Source of the DNA: Prevotella sp.
Lineage (GTDB): Bacteria > Bacteroidota > Bacteroidia > Bacteroidales > Bacteroidaceae
DNA: 59,912 bases
Direction: 5' to 3'
NCBI GenBank assembly: GCA_017475265.1
Contig: JAFVFY010000081.1
Location: forward strand, 1-59,912
Position numbers and translations under genes: made by a program. Positions 1 through 7,617 of the stretch are shown here, in pieces (the stretch's first letter is position 1; every line of letters starts with the position of its first letter). The notes below the pieces were generated by a model that saw only the letters and a program-made list of their open reading frames with translations, did not search any database and had not been told where the DNA came from.

Positions 1-21
1 AGTGATATGCGAAGATTCTAT

Positions 22-127
22 CGGTATCATTTGCAACGATATTGCGGTATCATTTGGGGTGATATAAGTGGTATCATTTGGAGTGAAAACATCGGTATCA
101 TTTGAGCGACAACATCGGTATCATTTG
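22..127. repeat. Five iteron-like direct repeats
   Basis: The 11-mer GGTATCATTTG occurs five times, at 23-33, 46-56, 70-80, 94-104 and 117-127. The starts are 23-24 bp apart, close to two helical turns, while the sequence between copies varies. Regular spacing on one helix face is typical of plasmid iterons or of multi-site operators. The gene they serve may lie left of the window or be the restriction-modification gene on the right. The repeat and spacing are seen directly; the role is inference. Confidence 0.8.
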
Positions 128-147
128 GCCGATATTATCAGATAGGT

Positions 148-232
148 AGAGAAAACGGCTTTCTCTATGAGAAAAAACGTATTTGTCTATAGGAGAAAAC
201 GGCTTTCTCTAGTAGACAAAACGGCTTTCTCT
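148..232. repeat. Three copies of an AAAACGGCTTTCTCT repeat
   Basis: AAAACGGCTTTCTCT is present at 152-166, 196-210 and 218-232. The first copy extends to an imperfect palindrome, AGAGAAA-ACGGC-TTTCTCT, at 148-166. A related inverted core (AAAGCCGTTTT) reappears near 45547, so this may be a dispersed genomic motif rather than one private to the island. Confidence 0.7.
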
Positions 233-261
233 CACGAGCCTTTCCGAGCTTTCCATCCGAG

Positions 262-502
262 AAAGTAGGAAAGTAGGAAAGTAGGAAAGCCGACATTAAG
301 GTGTTTTAGGGTACGAAAAGGTAGGGAAAGTACAGAAGAACGACATAATAAGCAGGAATTAATTGTTAATTAATATATATATTAAATAATATTATAATAA
401 CAATATAACAGTAATATAAATAATAATTCCTACCTTTTTCTTCTTTTTCTCTCTCCGAAATAGGTTAATGTCGGCTTTCCTACTTTCCTACTTTCCTACT
501 TT
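262..502. repeat. 38-bp perfect inverted repeat around an AT-rich core
   Basis: Positions 262-299 and 465-502 are exact reverse complements over 38 bp. Each arm contains tandem GAAAGTAG units followed by GAAAGCCGACATTAA. The 165 bp between them are very AT-rich, with long runs of TAATATATA type at about 355-430. Positions 269-307 also match 9526-9564 exactly over 39 bp in direct orientation. The layout resembles a DNA-unwinding region bordered by binding sites, or the end of a mobile element. Repeat identity is seen; function is inference. Confidence 0.85.
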
Positions 503-580
503 GTCAAAAAGGTAATGAAGTGTTTATATTAAATAATGTATATTTTTTGCTTTGGATTTTATTCGTATTAAAAATATTCG

Positions 581-588
581 TATATTTG
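581..588 (+). promoter_or_regulatory. Candidate -7 promoter box for the RM gene
   Basis: TATATTTG matches the Bacteroidetes -7 consensus TAnnTTTG and lies 39 bp before the RM start codon. TTTG tetramers occur at 546-549 and 551-554, but the spacing is longer than the usual 19-20 bp, so the -33 box is uncertain. Confidence 0.5.
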
Positions 589-627
589 TACGCAATTAAT
601 GTTACAGGCTAACAAAACACATTATTT

Positions 628-3600
628 ATGCTACTACAGAGGAATATCGTCAAGAAGTATCTGAACTTGCTCGGTGAGGAGCAGACAGCGAAGCCCTGGG
701 AGCAATACCAGCGGTTCTTCCTGAACGAGGACATACAGGCCAACATCCATAAAATCAAGGAGGAGCAGTTTCAGGAGGGCTTTCTTCGTGAACTGTTTGT
801 CAAGGTGCTGGGCTACACCATCAACCCCTCGCCCAACTACAACCTGACGACGGAACAGAAGAACGAGGTGGGGGCGAAGAAGGCCGACGGAGCCATCCTA
901 ATAGACGGCAAGGTGATAGGCGTGATAGAGCTGAAAGACCACAAGACGCCCGACCTTGCCAGCATCGAGCTTCAGGCTTTTGGCTATAAGAGCAAGCAGC
1001 GGGACACGCGCCTGGTCATCATCTCCAACTTCGAGAAGCTGCGCCTGTATATCGACAATGCCGTGGAGTTCCGCGAGTGGGACATCTTCCATATCACTGC
1101 CGAGGAGTTCCGCGAGCTATACCTTTGTCTGGCATGGGAACAAGTGAAGCACGGCGTGGCCTTGCAGATGAAGCAGGAGTCGGTGTCGAGCGAAGACCAG
1201 ATAACCAAAGCCCTCTACCGCGACTACTCGCACTTCAAGCGCGTGCTCTTTGCCGACATCCTGAAGAACAACCCGTTACCCTTATCTCTCACAGAAAGCA
1301 CGGAAAGCACAGAAAACTGCGAGAAGACTGACGAGAAGGAATGGCAGTTGCTGCTGTTCAAGAAGACGCAGAAGCTGCTTGACCGTCTGCTCTTCATCTT
1401 CTTTGCCGAGGACTGCGGACTGCTGCCACCCAACTCGATGGTGCAGATTATCGAACAGTGGGAGAAACTGAAGGAGCTGGATGCCTACGTGCCCTTCTAC
1501 GAGCGCCTGAAGAAATACTTCGGCTACATGAACACCGGCTTTCAGGGAAAGAAGTACGAGATATTCGCCTACAACGGAGGTCTGTTCAAACCCGACGAGG
1601 TGCTCGACAGCATCAGGATCAGCGACGAGCTGCTGGTGGAGCATACCCGTCGGCTCGCTGCCTACGACTTTGAGAGCGATGTTGACGTGAATATCCTTGG
1701 CCACATCTTCGAGAACTCCCTGTCGGAGATTGAGGAGGTGACGCAGCAGATTCAGGCATCAGGTGCTCCCCTTCCTATCGGGGAGGTGTCGGGGGAGAGG
1801 CTTTCAAAACGCAAGCAGGACGGCGTGTTCTATACCCCGCAGTATATCACGAAGTACATCGTGGAAAACACCGTGGGGCGTCTCTGCGCAGAGAAGAAAC
1901 AGCAGCTCGGCATTGTGGAAGATGAGTACCTTTCCGACCAGCGCCGACAGCTACAGACCAGGAAGCGACTGCTCGACCAGTTGAAGCAGTATCGTGAGTG
2001 GTTGCTACAGATTACCATCCTCGACCCCGCCTGTGGCAGTGGAGCGTTCCTGAATGCCGCCCTACAATTCCTGATGAAGGAGCATAAGCTGATAGACGAG
2101 ATGGAGGCAAAAGTCACAGGTTCTGCCATCGTCTTTCAGGACGTGGAGAACAGCATCCTGGAGCATAACCTCTATGGTGTGGACATCAACGAGGAAAGTG
2201 TCGAGATAGCCCAGCTGGCCCTCTGGCTCCGCACCGCCAAGCCCCACCGCAAACTCAACTCGCTGAACAAAAACATCAAGTGTGGCAACTCGCTTATCAG
2301 CGACCCTGCCATAGCAGGTGACAAAGCCTTCGACTGGCAGAAGGAATTCCCACAGGTCTTTGAGAAGGGAGGATTCGATGTGGTGATAGGGAATCCACCG
2401 TATATACCAACAGAGCGGATATCTTCTGTTTACAAATCTTTTTATGAACAAGTATATCAATCTGCCTACGGAAGGATAAATGTTTATCCCCTCTTTTATG
2501 AAAGAGGACTGTCATTATTGAAAAACAACGGATTGTTGGGCTATATTACTCCGTATACAATAATGAAAAATCAATATTATGTGGAAGCCAGGCGATACAT
2601 CTTGGACAACTGTAATATATTGTGTCTTGTTGATTTTTCAGGTTATCCTGTATTTGAAGATGCTACGGTAGATAGTATCATATTGATTCTACATAAGCAT
2701 CAACCAAAACTATCTAATCAATATCTTTTTGTAAACAATATTAAGGACTTTACAAATGGCTTCTACTCAACGTTGGAAGCTAAACAATCGGACATATTTC
2801 AACATGCTGATTTGTCATTTTGTAATATTGGAAGTACGCTTGACTTCAATAGAATAGTAGTTGATTGTGTAAAGTTAGGTGAAATAGTAAACTTTAAACA
2901 GGGCATTATAACAGGTAACAACAAGAAGTTCTTAACAAAGCAAGAAGGTAACAATACCAAAAAGGTCATAACAGGCTCTGATTTTAACCGATATTCGTTG
3001 AGGTGGCATAAAGATTATGTCATATATGATATAAACGAATTGCATAGACCTCGTGTACCTGAAATTTTTGAGGTTGCAGAAAAACTTCTATTGCGTCAGA
3101 CCGGATCATATCCTATATGTATGATAGATACAGATTCATATTATACGCTTGATACTGTTCATAACGGCATAATTAAAGATAAGAGATTTAATTTAAAATA
3201 CGTAATGTGTTTAGTGAACAGTAAATTACTTCGTTATTTATATGAGAGTTCTGTAAATGAATCAGGAAAAGTGTTTGCTCAGGTCAAAATCATATATATA
3301 GATCCTCTCCCTGTCAAAGTTGTTTCAGAAGCTTCCCAGCAACCCTTCATAGCTCTTGCTGACACAATGCTCTCTCTGAACACCCAGCTTCAGGATAAGC
3401 GTACCCGTTTCCTTCGTCGTCTGAGCGATAATCTGGAGGGTGTGAAGATTACTACTGCCCTGCAAGCTTTCGACCAGCTGGATTTCAAGGGTCTGATGGC
3501 AGAGCTGAAGAAACAGAAGATACACATACCCGTGAAGGAACAGGACGAGTGGGAAGACTTCTTCAAGGAACGCGTAGCAGACTGCCAGGCACTCTCGGCA

Positions 3601-3693
3601 CAAATAAAGGCTACCGACGAGGAAATAGACACCAAAGTGTTCGACCTCTACGGACTGACGGAGGAAGAGCGAAAGATAGTGATGGAGGCATAG
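628..3693 (+). CDS. Type IIG restriction-modification enzyme (Eco57I-like)
   Basis: This 1021-residue single-chain enzyme should both cut DNA and methylate adenine. The N-terminal part has a PD-(D/E)XK-like pattern (ADGAIL followed by GVIELK, about residues 86-103). The methyltransferase part shows motif I (DPACGSGAF, about residue 466) and the N6-adenine motif NPPY (about residue 589). The C-terminal third is the likely target-recognition domain. DNA from about 2400 to 3320 is visibly more AT-rich than the flanks, starting right after NPPY, which suggests a swapped specificity domain. Two low-complexity repeat stretches are carried in frame (about 1272-1320 and 1766-1800). The RAYT-like gene follows 12 bp downstream, so the two are probably co-transcribed. 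Family assignment is firm; sequence specificity cannot be told. Confidence 0.93.
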   Translation: MLLQRNIVKKYLNLLGEEQTAKPWEQYQRFFLNEDIQANIHKIKEEQFQEGFLRELFVKVLGYTINPSPNYNLTTEQKNEVGAKKADGAILIDGKVIGVIELKDHKTPDLASIELQAFGYKSKQRDTRLVIISNFEKLRLYIDNAVEFREWDIFHITAEEFRELYLCLAWEQVKHGVALQMKQESVSSEDQITKALYRDYSHFKRVLFADILKNNPLPLSLTESTESTENCEKTDEKEWQLLLFKKTQKLLDRLLFIFFAEDCGLLPPNSMVQIIEQWEKLKELDAYVPFYERLKKYFGYMNTGFQGKKYEIFAYNGGLFKPDEVLDSIRISDELLVEHTRRLAAYDFESDVDVNILGHIFENSLSEIEEVTQQIQASGAPLPIGEVSGERLSKRKQDGVFYTPQYITKYIVENTVGRLCAEKKQQLGIVEDEYLSDQRRQLQTRKRLLDQLKQYREWLLQITILDPACGSGAFLNAALQFLMKEHKLIDEMEAKVTGSAIVFQDVENSILEHNLYGVDINEESVEIAQLALWLRTAKPHRKLNSLNKNIKCGNSLISDPAIAGDKAFDWQKEFPQVFEKGGFDVVIGNPPYIPTERISSVYKSFYEQVYQSAYGRINVYPLFYERGLSLLKNNGLLGYITPYTIMKNQYYVEARRYILDNCNILCLVDFSGYPVFEDATVDSIILILHKHQPKLSNQYLFVNNIKDFTNGFYSTLEAKQSDIFQHADLSFCNIGSTLDFNRIVVDCVKLGEIVNFKQGIITGNNKKFLTKQEGNNTKKVITGSDFNRYSLRWHKDYVIYDINELHRPRVPEIFEVAEKLLLRQTGSYPICMIDTDSYYTLDTVHNGIIKDKRFNLKYVMCLVNSKLLRYLYESSVNESGKVFAQVKIIYIDPLPVKVVSEASQQPFIALADTMLSLNTQLQDKRTRFLRRLSDNLEGVKITTALQAFDQLDFKGLMAELKKQKIHIPVKEQDEWEDFFKERVADCQALSAQIKATDEEIDTKVFDLYGLTEEERKIVMEA

Positions 3694-3705
3694 TACAAAT
3701 CAGTT

Positions 3706-4875
3706 ATGGAAGTATCGTCCTATCGCCCACGCAATCCTGGTCACGACTATTATGGCCGGGGAACGTATTTAATAACACTCGTTGTTAACGGACGCGAGAG
3801 TCTGCTTTCACGATTTGTGAATGATGTCGCTCACGAAAGCCCTGCGGGGCGTGAACGTCTTGTGCTCACACCACTTGGTGAGGCCATACAAAGGGCATGG
3901 CAGCAGATACCAGCCCGACAGTCAATACACGGCAATCACGTAGTGGTACATGCGTGCGTATGTATGCCTGACCATTTTCACGGAGTCATCGAAGTGCTGG
4001 ACCCCATGTCGTGGAGCTTAGGCGACATCATCCAGGCCTTCAAGGCTTTCTGCACCAGCTGCTGGCAGCAGGGGCTGGGGCTTCCCACCTCTGTCAATCG
4101 ACCGATATCGGCCGATTGCAGGGGTGAGGGGGCTCCCGACTGGCTGCGGGCGAAGGCAGCCATGCACGGCAATGAAGGAGCACTGGTTCGCAGCCTGTCG
4201 AAAAAGCAGCGCCAGGAGTACTACACCTTTGTAGGACGCCAGCAGCGCCCGCTCTTCGATGACAATTACGACGACACGGTGTGCCTTGACGAGCGCCACC
4301 GCCAAGCGATGATAGCCTACGTGCACGACAATCCTCGCCGCGCCCAGTTGCGACGACTCCTTCCCGACTTCTTGCACCGATGTCTGCATGTGCAGATAGG
4401 TGGACGCAGCTATGGCGCATTTGGAAACCTGTTTCTTCTGAGGTGGCCTCGCAAGGTTCAGGTGATGTGCCACCGTCGCCATCCCGTGAGCCGACTGCCA
4501 TACGAGCAGACCGACGATTACGCCAGTGACTGCAGACAATGGGAGGCTGCCATTATGGAGGGCTGTACGGTTATTGTCACGCCAGGTATATCACGCGGTG
4601 AACAACTGATGAAAAACGAGTGCATAGATCGGAGCTTTCCTCTGATACACCTGCAGGCAACACCTATCGGGCGCTACTGGAAACCCGAGCTGAAGCGCTT
4701 TGATGCTTGTGCCCGGGGCTCGCTGCTCATACTGGCACCGTGGGATATTGACGCGATGGGTGATGTTAACGGCATACCAAAGGATAGCGACTACAGCCGG
4801 TTCCACAACCTCAACACATTGGCCGCCGAGATATGTGCCTTCGACGGCGAGGCGAAGATAATAGCAGACAAATAA
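3706..4875 (+). CDS. RAYT-like HUH transposase fused to a DprA/Smf-like domain
   Basis: This 389-residue protein has two parts. Residues 1-230 resemble REP-associated (IS200-like, Y1) tyrosine transposases: a GTYLIT-type start, the metal-binding HUH motif in CMPDHFHGVI (H90, H92), a candidate nucleophile Tyr near 188 (FDDNYDD) and a YVHDNP motif. Residues 280-389 resemble the DprA/Smf Rossmann fold of the SLOG superfamily: VIVTPGISRGEQL, LLILAPW and RFHNLNTLAAEIC correspond to the usual glycine-rich, strand and RN-type motifs. It follows the RM gene by 12 bp. A 24-bp near-palindrome at 4095-4118 lies in frame in the coding sequence. The HUH half is confident; the DprA-like half is pattern recognition and needs a profile search. 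Confidence 0.8.
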   Translation: MEVSSYRPRNPGHDYYGRGTYLITLVVNGRESLLSRFVNDVAHESPAGRERLVLTPLGEAIQRAWQQIPARQSIHGNHVVVHACVCMPDHFHGVIEVLDPMSWSLGDIIQAFKAFCTSCWQQGLGLPTSVNRPISADCRGEGAPDWLRAKAAMHGNEGALVRSLSKKQRQEYYTFVGRQQRPLFDDNYDDTVCLDERHRQAMIAYVHDNPRRAQLRRLLPDFLHRCLHVQIGGRSYGAFGNLFLLRWPRKVQVMCHRRHPVSRLPYEQTDDYASDCRQWEAAIMEGCTVIVTPGISRGEQLMKNECIDRSFPLIHLQATPIGRYWKPELKRFDACARGSLLILAPWDIDAMGDVNGIPKDSDYSRFHNLNTLAAEICAFDGEAKIIADK

Positions 4876-4913
4876 CTATTGCTCTGTAGCAAGAATTGAA
4901 TGTCATCTTCTTT

Positions 4914-4948
4914 GACCTACCCTATGGTTCTGGAGGGCTAGGTCTTTT
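4914..4948 (+). terminator. Intrinsic terminator after the RM/RAYT pair
   Basis: A stem GACCTA-CCC pairs with GGG-(C)-TAGGTC around a 12-nt loop and is followed by TTTT. It lies 38 bp past the RAYT-like stop codon, consistent with the end of a two-gene transcript. Confidence 0.75.
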
Positions 4949-5013
4949 AATTTATGTATATATAGGTTAATTAATTTAACTAAAATAGACTATTTCTCTC
5001 CGGAGAGGTTTTA

Positions 5014-5025
5014 TGCGCGCGCGCG
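5014..5025. other. Alternating GC tract in an AT-rich spacer
   Basis: An uninterrupted alternating purine-pyrimidine run (TGCGCGCGCGCG) sits in otherwise AT-rich spacer DNA (4949-5100), where I see no gene. Such tracts can adopt Z-form DNA; any role is unknown. Confidence 0.4.
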
Positions 5026-5147
5026 AGGCTTCATATTAACTCTCTATAACTTTTTACCAGGTAAAACTCTTTCTCCAGTTGCAGCGGGAGTTTTGGGCAA
5101 TATTATTACCAATTTCCTAACATTTCATTAGCAAATCATTACCAGCC

Positions 5148-5178
5148 CTTGACAAATTCTCCAAAGGCCGTATCTTTG
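5148..5178 (+). promoter_or_regulatory. Bacteroidetes-type promoter
   Basis: CTTG (5148-5151) and TATCTTTG (5171-5178) are separated by 19 bp, near-consensus for the -33/-7 promoter of this phylum. It drives the hairpin leader and the small gene at 5286. Confidence 0.75.
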
Positions 5179-5285
5179 TAGCGGGTAAACCCGCGCAACA
5201 TTTTCCGGCGTTTAATGAGCTCTTTTGACCGCAAACTGTCTTCGCGTGAAGCAGGCCGGTTATTAAAAGAGCTGTTAAACGCCAC
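5179..5285 (+). promoter_or_regulatory. Strongly structured mRNA leader
   Basis: The predicted transcript begins with a small hairpin, GCGGG-TAAA-CCCGC (5181-5194). It then has a long stem in which 5207-5226 pairs with 5265-5283 over about 19 bp, with one small asymmetry. Inside this lie CTTC-GCGT-GAAG and ACCG/CGGT pairings. The stem ends two bases before the ATG at 5286, so it should restrict ribosome access. This looks like a cis-regulatory RNA. I cannot name an Rfam family. Confidence 0.6.
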
Positions 5286-5690
5286 ATGGCAAAATCTAAA
5301 AAACAGCCCAAGACCCGTAAACCGAAGTTTACAGGCAAGACACGATGGTTTGACTTGGTGAGAAAAGAGTTCCACCCAGAACTACGCCAATTCGTAAAAG
5401 ACATCAGCGAGTATTTAATCTGTAGCAATCCAGACAACTGGAAGAATTTTTCTGTGTGCAACGTTGACTATAAAAAAATCAGAAAGTCAATGTTCATTTA
5501 TGAGATTGCGAAGTTCCTTTACTCAATCGGTAAGCAAGAGGGTCTTAAATGCTCTCTGAGGGTGTTCTGTCAATACCTTTCAAAAACTGAACATAGCAAT
5601 TTCGGTTTAAAGGAAGGCTCTATTAAAACACAGATTATCAGAATGTTATCCTATCTTGATAATGAGAAAAACAAGGATGAAAAGTGGTAG
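5286..5690 (+). CDS. Hypothetical basic protein
   Basis: This 134-residue protein has a Lys/Arg-rich start (MAKSKKQPKTRKPKFTGK) and a mixed helical body. The end (CSLRVFCQYLSKTEHSNFGL...IIRMLSYL) loosely recalls the C-terminal part of RteC-like mobile-element proteins, but this is not a firm match. The start ATG directly follows the long hairpin leader, which makes translational control likely. Base composition is more AT-rich than the housekeeping genes. It may be a DNA- or RNA-binding accessory protein of the island; function is unknown. Confidence 0.65.
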   Translation: MAKSKKQPKTRKPKFTGKTRWFDLVRKEFHPELRQFVKDISEYLICSNPDNWKNFSVCNVDYKKIRKSMFIYEIAKFLYSIGKQEGLKCSLRVFCQYLSKTEHSNFGLKEGSIKTQIIRMLSYLDNEKNKDEKW

Positions 5691-5728
5691 CACTTATAAG
5701 GCAAACAAAAGTAACAAAAGTTATGGAA

Positions 5729-5760
5729 TTTGAGGGTTAGAAAGAAAACGAATATTTTTG
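5729..5760 (+). promoter_or_regulatory. Bacteroidetes-type promoter
   Basis: TTTG (5729-5732) and TATTTTTG (5753-5760) are separated by exactly 20 bp, a full consensus match. It lies 38 bp past the preceding stop codon and starts the long leader for the gene at 6068. Confidence 0.8.
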
Positions 5761-6067
5761 CAGCATCAAAATTGGAAATCGCGAAAATCTTTCATAGTTC
5801 CAATTATTTTTTTTCGTAGCAAAGCGTTGCTACACAAGCAGTCCGGTTCGGGACGAATAGGGCTGCTTTTCGAAGAAGACTATTATATAATAAATAATGT
5901 TGGGGTCGCTCCCCAAAGTCCTACGGTTTCTGTTCGTGGTGAATCGGAACCATCACTCTCACCAAGCGAAGAGGCCGAGGAAGGTCTCGCGGGATTTCAG
6001 AGCCTCCTTCGCTATACGAAAGATTTTGAATAATCATAAAACAAAACATTTTAAAAAACTAAATAAT
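5761..6067 (+). ncRNA. Long structured leader or small RNA candidate
   Basis: About 300 nt lie between a consensus promoter and the next ATG (6068). The stretch holds several plausible helices: GTAGCAA/TTGCTAC (5816-5833), an AGCAG-CC/GG-CTGCT stem around 5838-5867, and TTGGGG/CCCCAA-type pairing around 5900-5915. An open frame of 91 codons crosses it, but its start overlaps the promoter box and its composition is not protein-like. I read it as a regulatory 5' leader or a small RNA; no family is recognised. Confidence 0.45.
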
Positions 6068-6430
6068 ATGAAGAAAAGAAATTTTCGCGCTACTAAGAGT
6101 AGCAAGACTCGCGAAGAACTGAAGATGACTATCTTCGACCAACGTGGGGAATCGAGCAAGTTTGCTCCAGATTCGTTTGCAACATCAGTATTATCGATGT
6201 GCGTACCGGATTGGATTCCCTCGACCCTGTACTTTGAAATAACCGACAGCCTGCGCGGGTTCGATTCTGAGATGGCTTTGGTTATTGCGGATGACATTAT
6301 CGACTGCTGGAGTGGTTTGGGACTGCACGTCACAAACATCGAGCACATCGACGACCTCTTGGGGCATCTTTATGCCAAGATACTGGCGTGCGCCTTTAAA
6401 CAAGGTATTCATCTAAAGTATCCCATCTAA
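6068..6430 (+). CDS. Hypothetical protein of the island
   Basis: This 120-residue protein starts MKKRNFRATKSSKTREE and has an acidic, mostly helical remainder (FEITDSLRGFDSEMALVIADDIIDCW). The frame is open upstream to 5897, but ATG 6068, preceded by an AT-rich stretch, is the natural start. No recognised domain and no signal peptide. It lies in a co-directional set that leads into the primase/helicase-like genes. Confidence 0.6.
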   Translation: MKKRNFRATKSSKTREELKMTIFDQRGESSKFAPDSFATSVLSMCVPDWIPSTLYFEITDSLRGFDSEMALVIADDIIDCWSGLGLHVTNIEHIDDLLGHLYAKILACAFKQGIHLKYPI

Positions 6431-6497
6431 ACGAAAAACGTGGGGGCACGAAGTGCCGGCTAAGTGCCTCCATCTTATTTAATTGAAAGAACAAACA

Positions 6498-7004
6498 ATG
6501 GATAAACAAAAGAAAATCAAGGTTCGCGGCTCGGGATGCTACGACCTTTCAGACAACAGTTTCAGTTTTAAGGCTTTCAACGAGGCACCACCTTCTAAGC
6601 AAAACGTGCAGACTTGCGCGGGTGGTGGCAAGAGCTGGATTACGGTAGGCTCTGACCCGTCGCGGATGATTAGCCTAAAGTGCAAGCAGTCATCGCCCGA
6701 CCAGTACAGTGAGCTGGTGACTCAGTTCAACAAATTGACCAAGGACTTGAAGCCCTCGAAACCCGTGAAGATGCCCGACCGTCTGCGCGTGGTATGTGAG
6801 GATGGCCTCCAGTGCTGGCTCAACGAGTCGAAGGCTGAGCTGACGTTCTCGGGCACCGTCAACATTGGCAAGCACACTCGTGACTGGCAAGCAGAGGTGC
6901 TGAGGCAGGTGCAGCTGGTGGTGCGCCGTCTGCCGGCATCGGAGAAGTTCAACACAATCGTTAAGAAATTTAAAAACCAAAAGGAGGAAAATAGAAATGT
7001 TTAG
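6498..7004 (+). CDS. Hypothetical protein upstream of the primase-like gene
   Basis: This 168-residue basic protein starts MDKQKKIKVRGSGCYD and is rich in Lys and Ser. I see no catalytic motif. ATG 6498 is preferred over a TTG 15 bp upstream. The last eight bases overlap the start of the next gene, indicating translational coupling with the primase-like protein. A helical end (DWQAEVLRQVQLVVRRLP) could mediate contacts. Function is unknown; context suggests a replication-module partner. Confidence 0.65.
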   Translation: MDKQKKIKVRGSGCYDLSDNSFSFKAFNEAPPSKQNVQTCAGGGKSWITVGSDPSRMISLKCKQSSPDQYSELVTQFNKLTKDLKPSKPVKMPDRLRVVCEDGLQCWLNESKAELTFSGTVNIGKHTRDWQAEVLRQVQLVVRRLPASEKFNTIVKKFKNQKEENRNV

Positions 7005-7617
7005 AATCACTTATCTAGTCCGTGTCTTTTGCGAAATGCAGCAGATGACATGGGAAGCGTGGCAGGAGGCCATGCAGAAGGCTAAGTCTATCGTTGCGGA
7101 GATACGCCGCGAGTTCAAGGCTTACAAGGAGACGGGCGACGCTGCCCACAAGGACAAGGCCGACGAGCTGAAACGCACGCTGCCGGGTGCCTGTTTCCAG
7201 GCTGGTGACTTTGCGGTGAGCATTGGCACGAAGAAGTATAACAGGGGGAAGCGCGGACGCTGGCGCGAGATGCGCTATGCCTATCTGAACGGGCTGGTGG
7301 TCATCGACGTAGACCATGTGGACAACCCTCGTGAGCTGTTCGAGCGTATCAGCAAGGAGCACGACCTGAAGGCTGAGGGCATACTCCTTGTCTATGTCTC
7401 GGCACGCGGCGAGGGCTTGAAGATAGTGTTCAAGGCTCGGGAAGAGTGGTCAAACTTGATTTGCCAGCAGTATGAGATGGCATCGCTTCTCGGCATCCTC
7501 GACTTCGTGGATGATGCTTGCAAGGACTCATCTCGCCTCAGTTGGCTGACTGGCCCTGATGATGTGCTTTACTGTGACACAAAGGAACTTTTTAATGTAG
7601 AACCCACAAATGAATAA
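6997..7617 (+). CDS. BT4734-like (VirE N-terminal) primase-type protein
   Basis: This 206-residue protein matches the BT4734-like N-terminal domain family, which has been related to archaeo-eukaryotic primases. Typical marks are LKRTLPGACF early, the acidic pair in VVIDVDHVDNP (about residue 100) as candidate metal ligands, SARGEGLKIVF as the second core motif, and SSRLSWLTGPDDV near the end. A canonical Shine-Dalgarno AAGGAGG (6981-6987), rare in this phylum, fixes the start. The gene overlaps both neighbours by 8 nt. With the DUF3987 gene it forms the usual primase/helicase-like pair of Bacteroidetes mobile elements. Catalytic activity is inference. Confidence 0.8.
   Translation: MFRITYLVRVFCEMQQMTWEAWQEAMQKAKSIVAEIRREFKAYKETGDAAHKDKADELKRTLPGACFQAGDFAVSIGTKKYNRGKRGRWREMRYAYLNGLVVIDVDHVDNPRELFERISKEHDLKAEGILLVYVSARGEGLKIVFKAREEWSNLICQQYEMASLLGILDFVDDACKDSSRLSWLTGPDDVLYCDTKELFNVEPTNE

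Noticed and set aside
22-127. CRISPR array
   Set aside because: The repeats are only 11 bp, the intervals are 12-13 bp and no cas gene is present; it is a direct-repeat array of another kind.
4914-4948. A tRNA or other RNA gene in the 4876-5285 gap
   Set aside because: The only strong fold is a simple terminator hairpin followed by TTTT; no cloverleaf.
5758-6033. A 91-codon gene in the leader at 5761
   Set aside because: Its start codon overlaps the promoter -7 box and would precede the transcription start.
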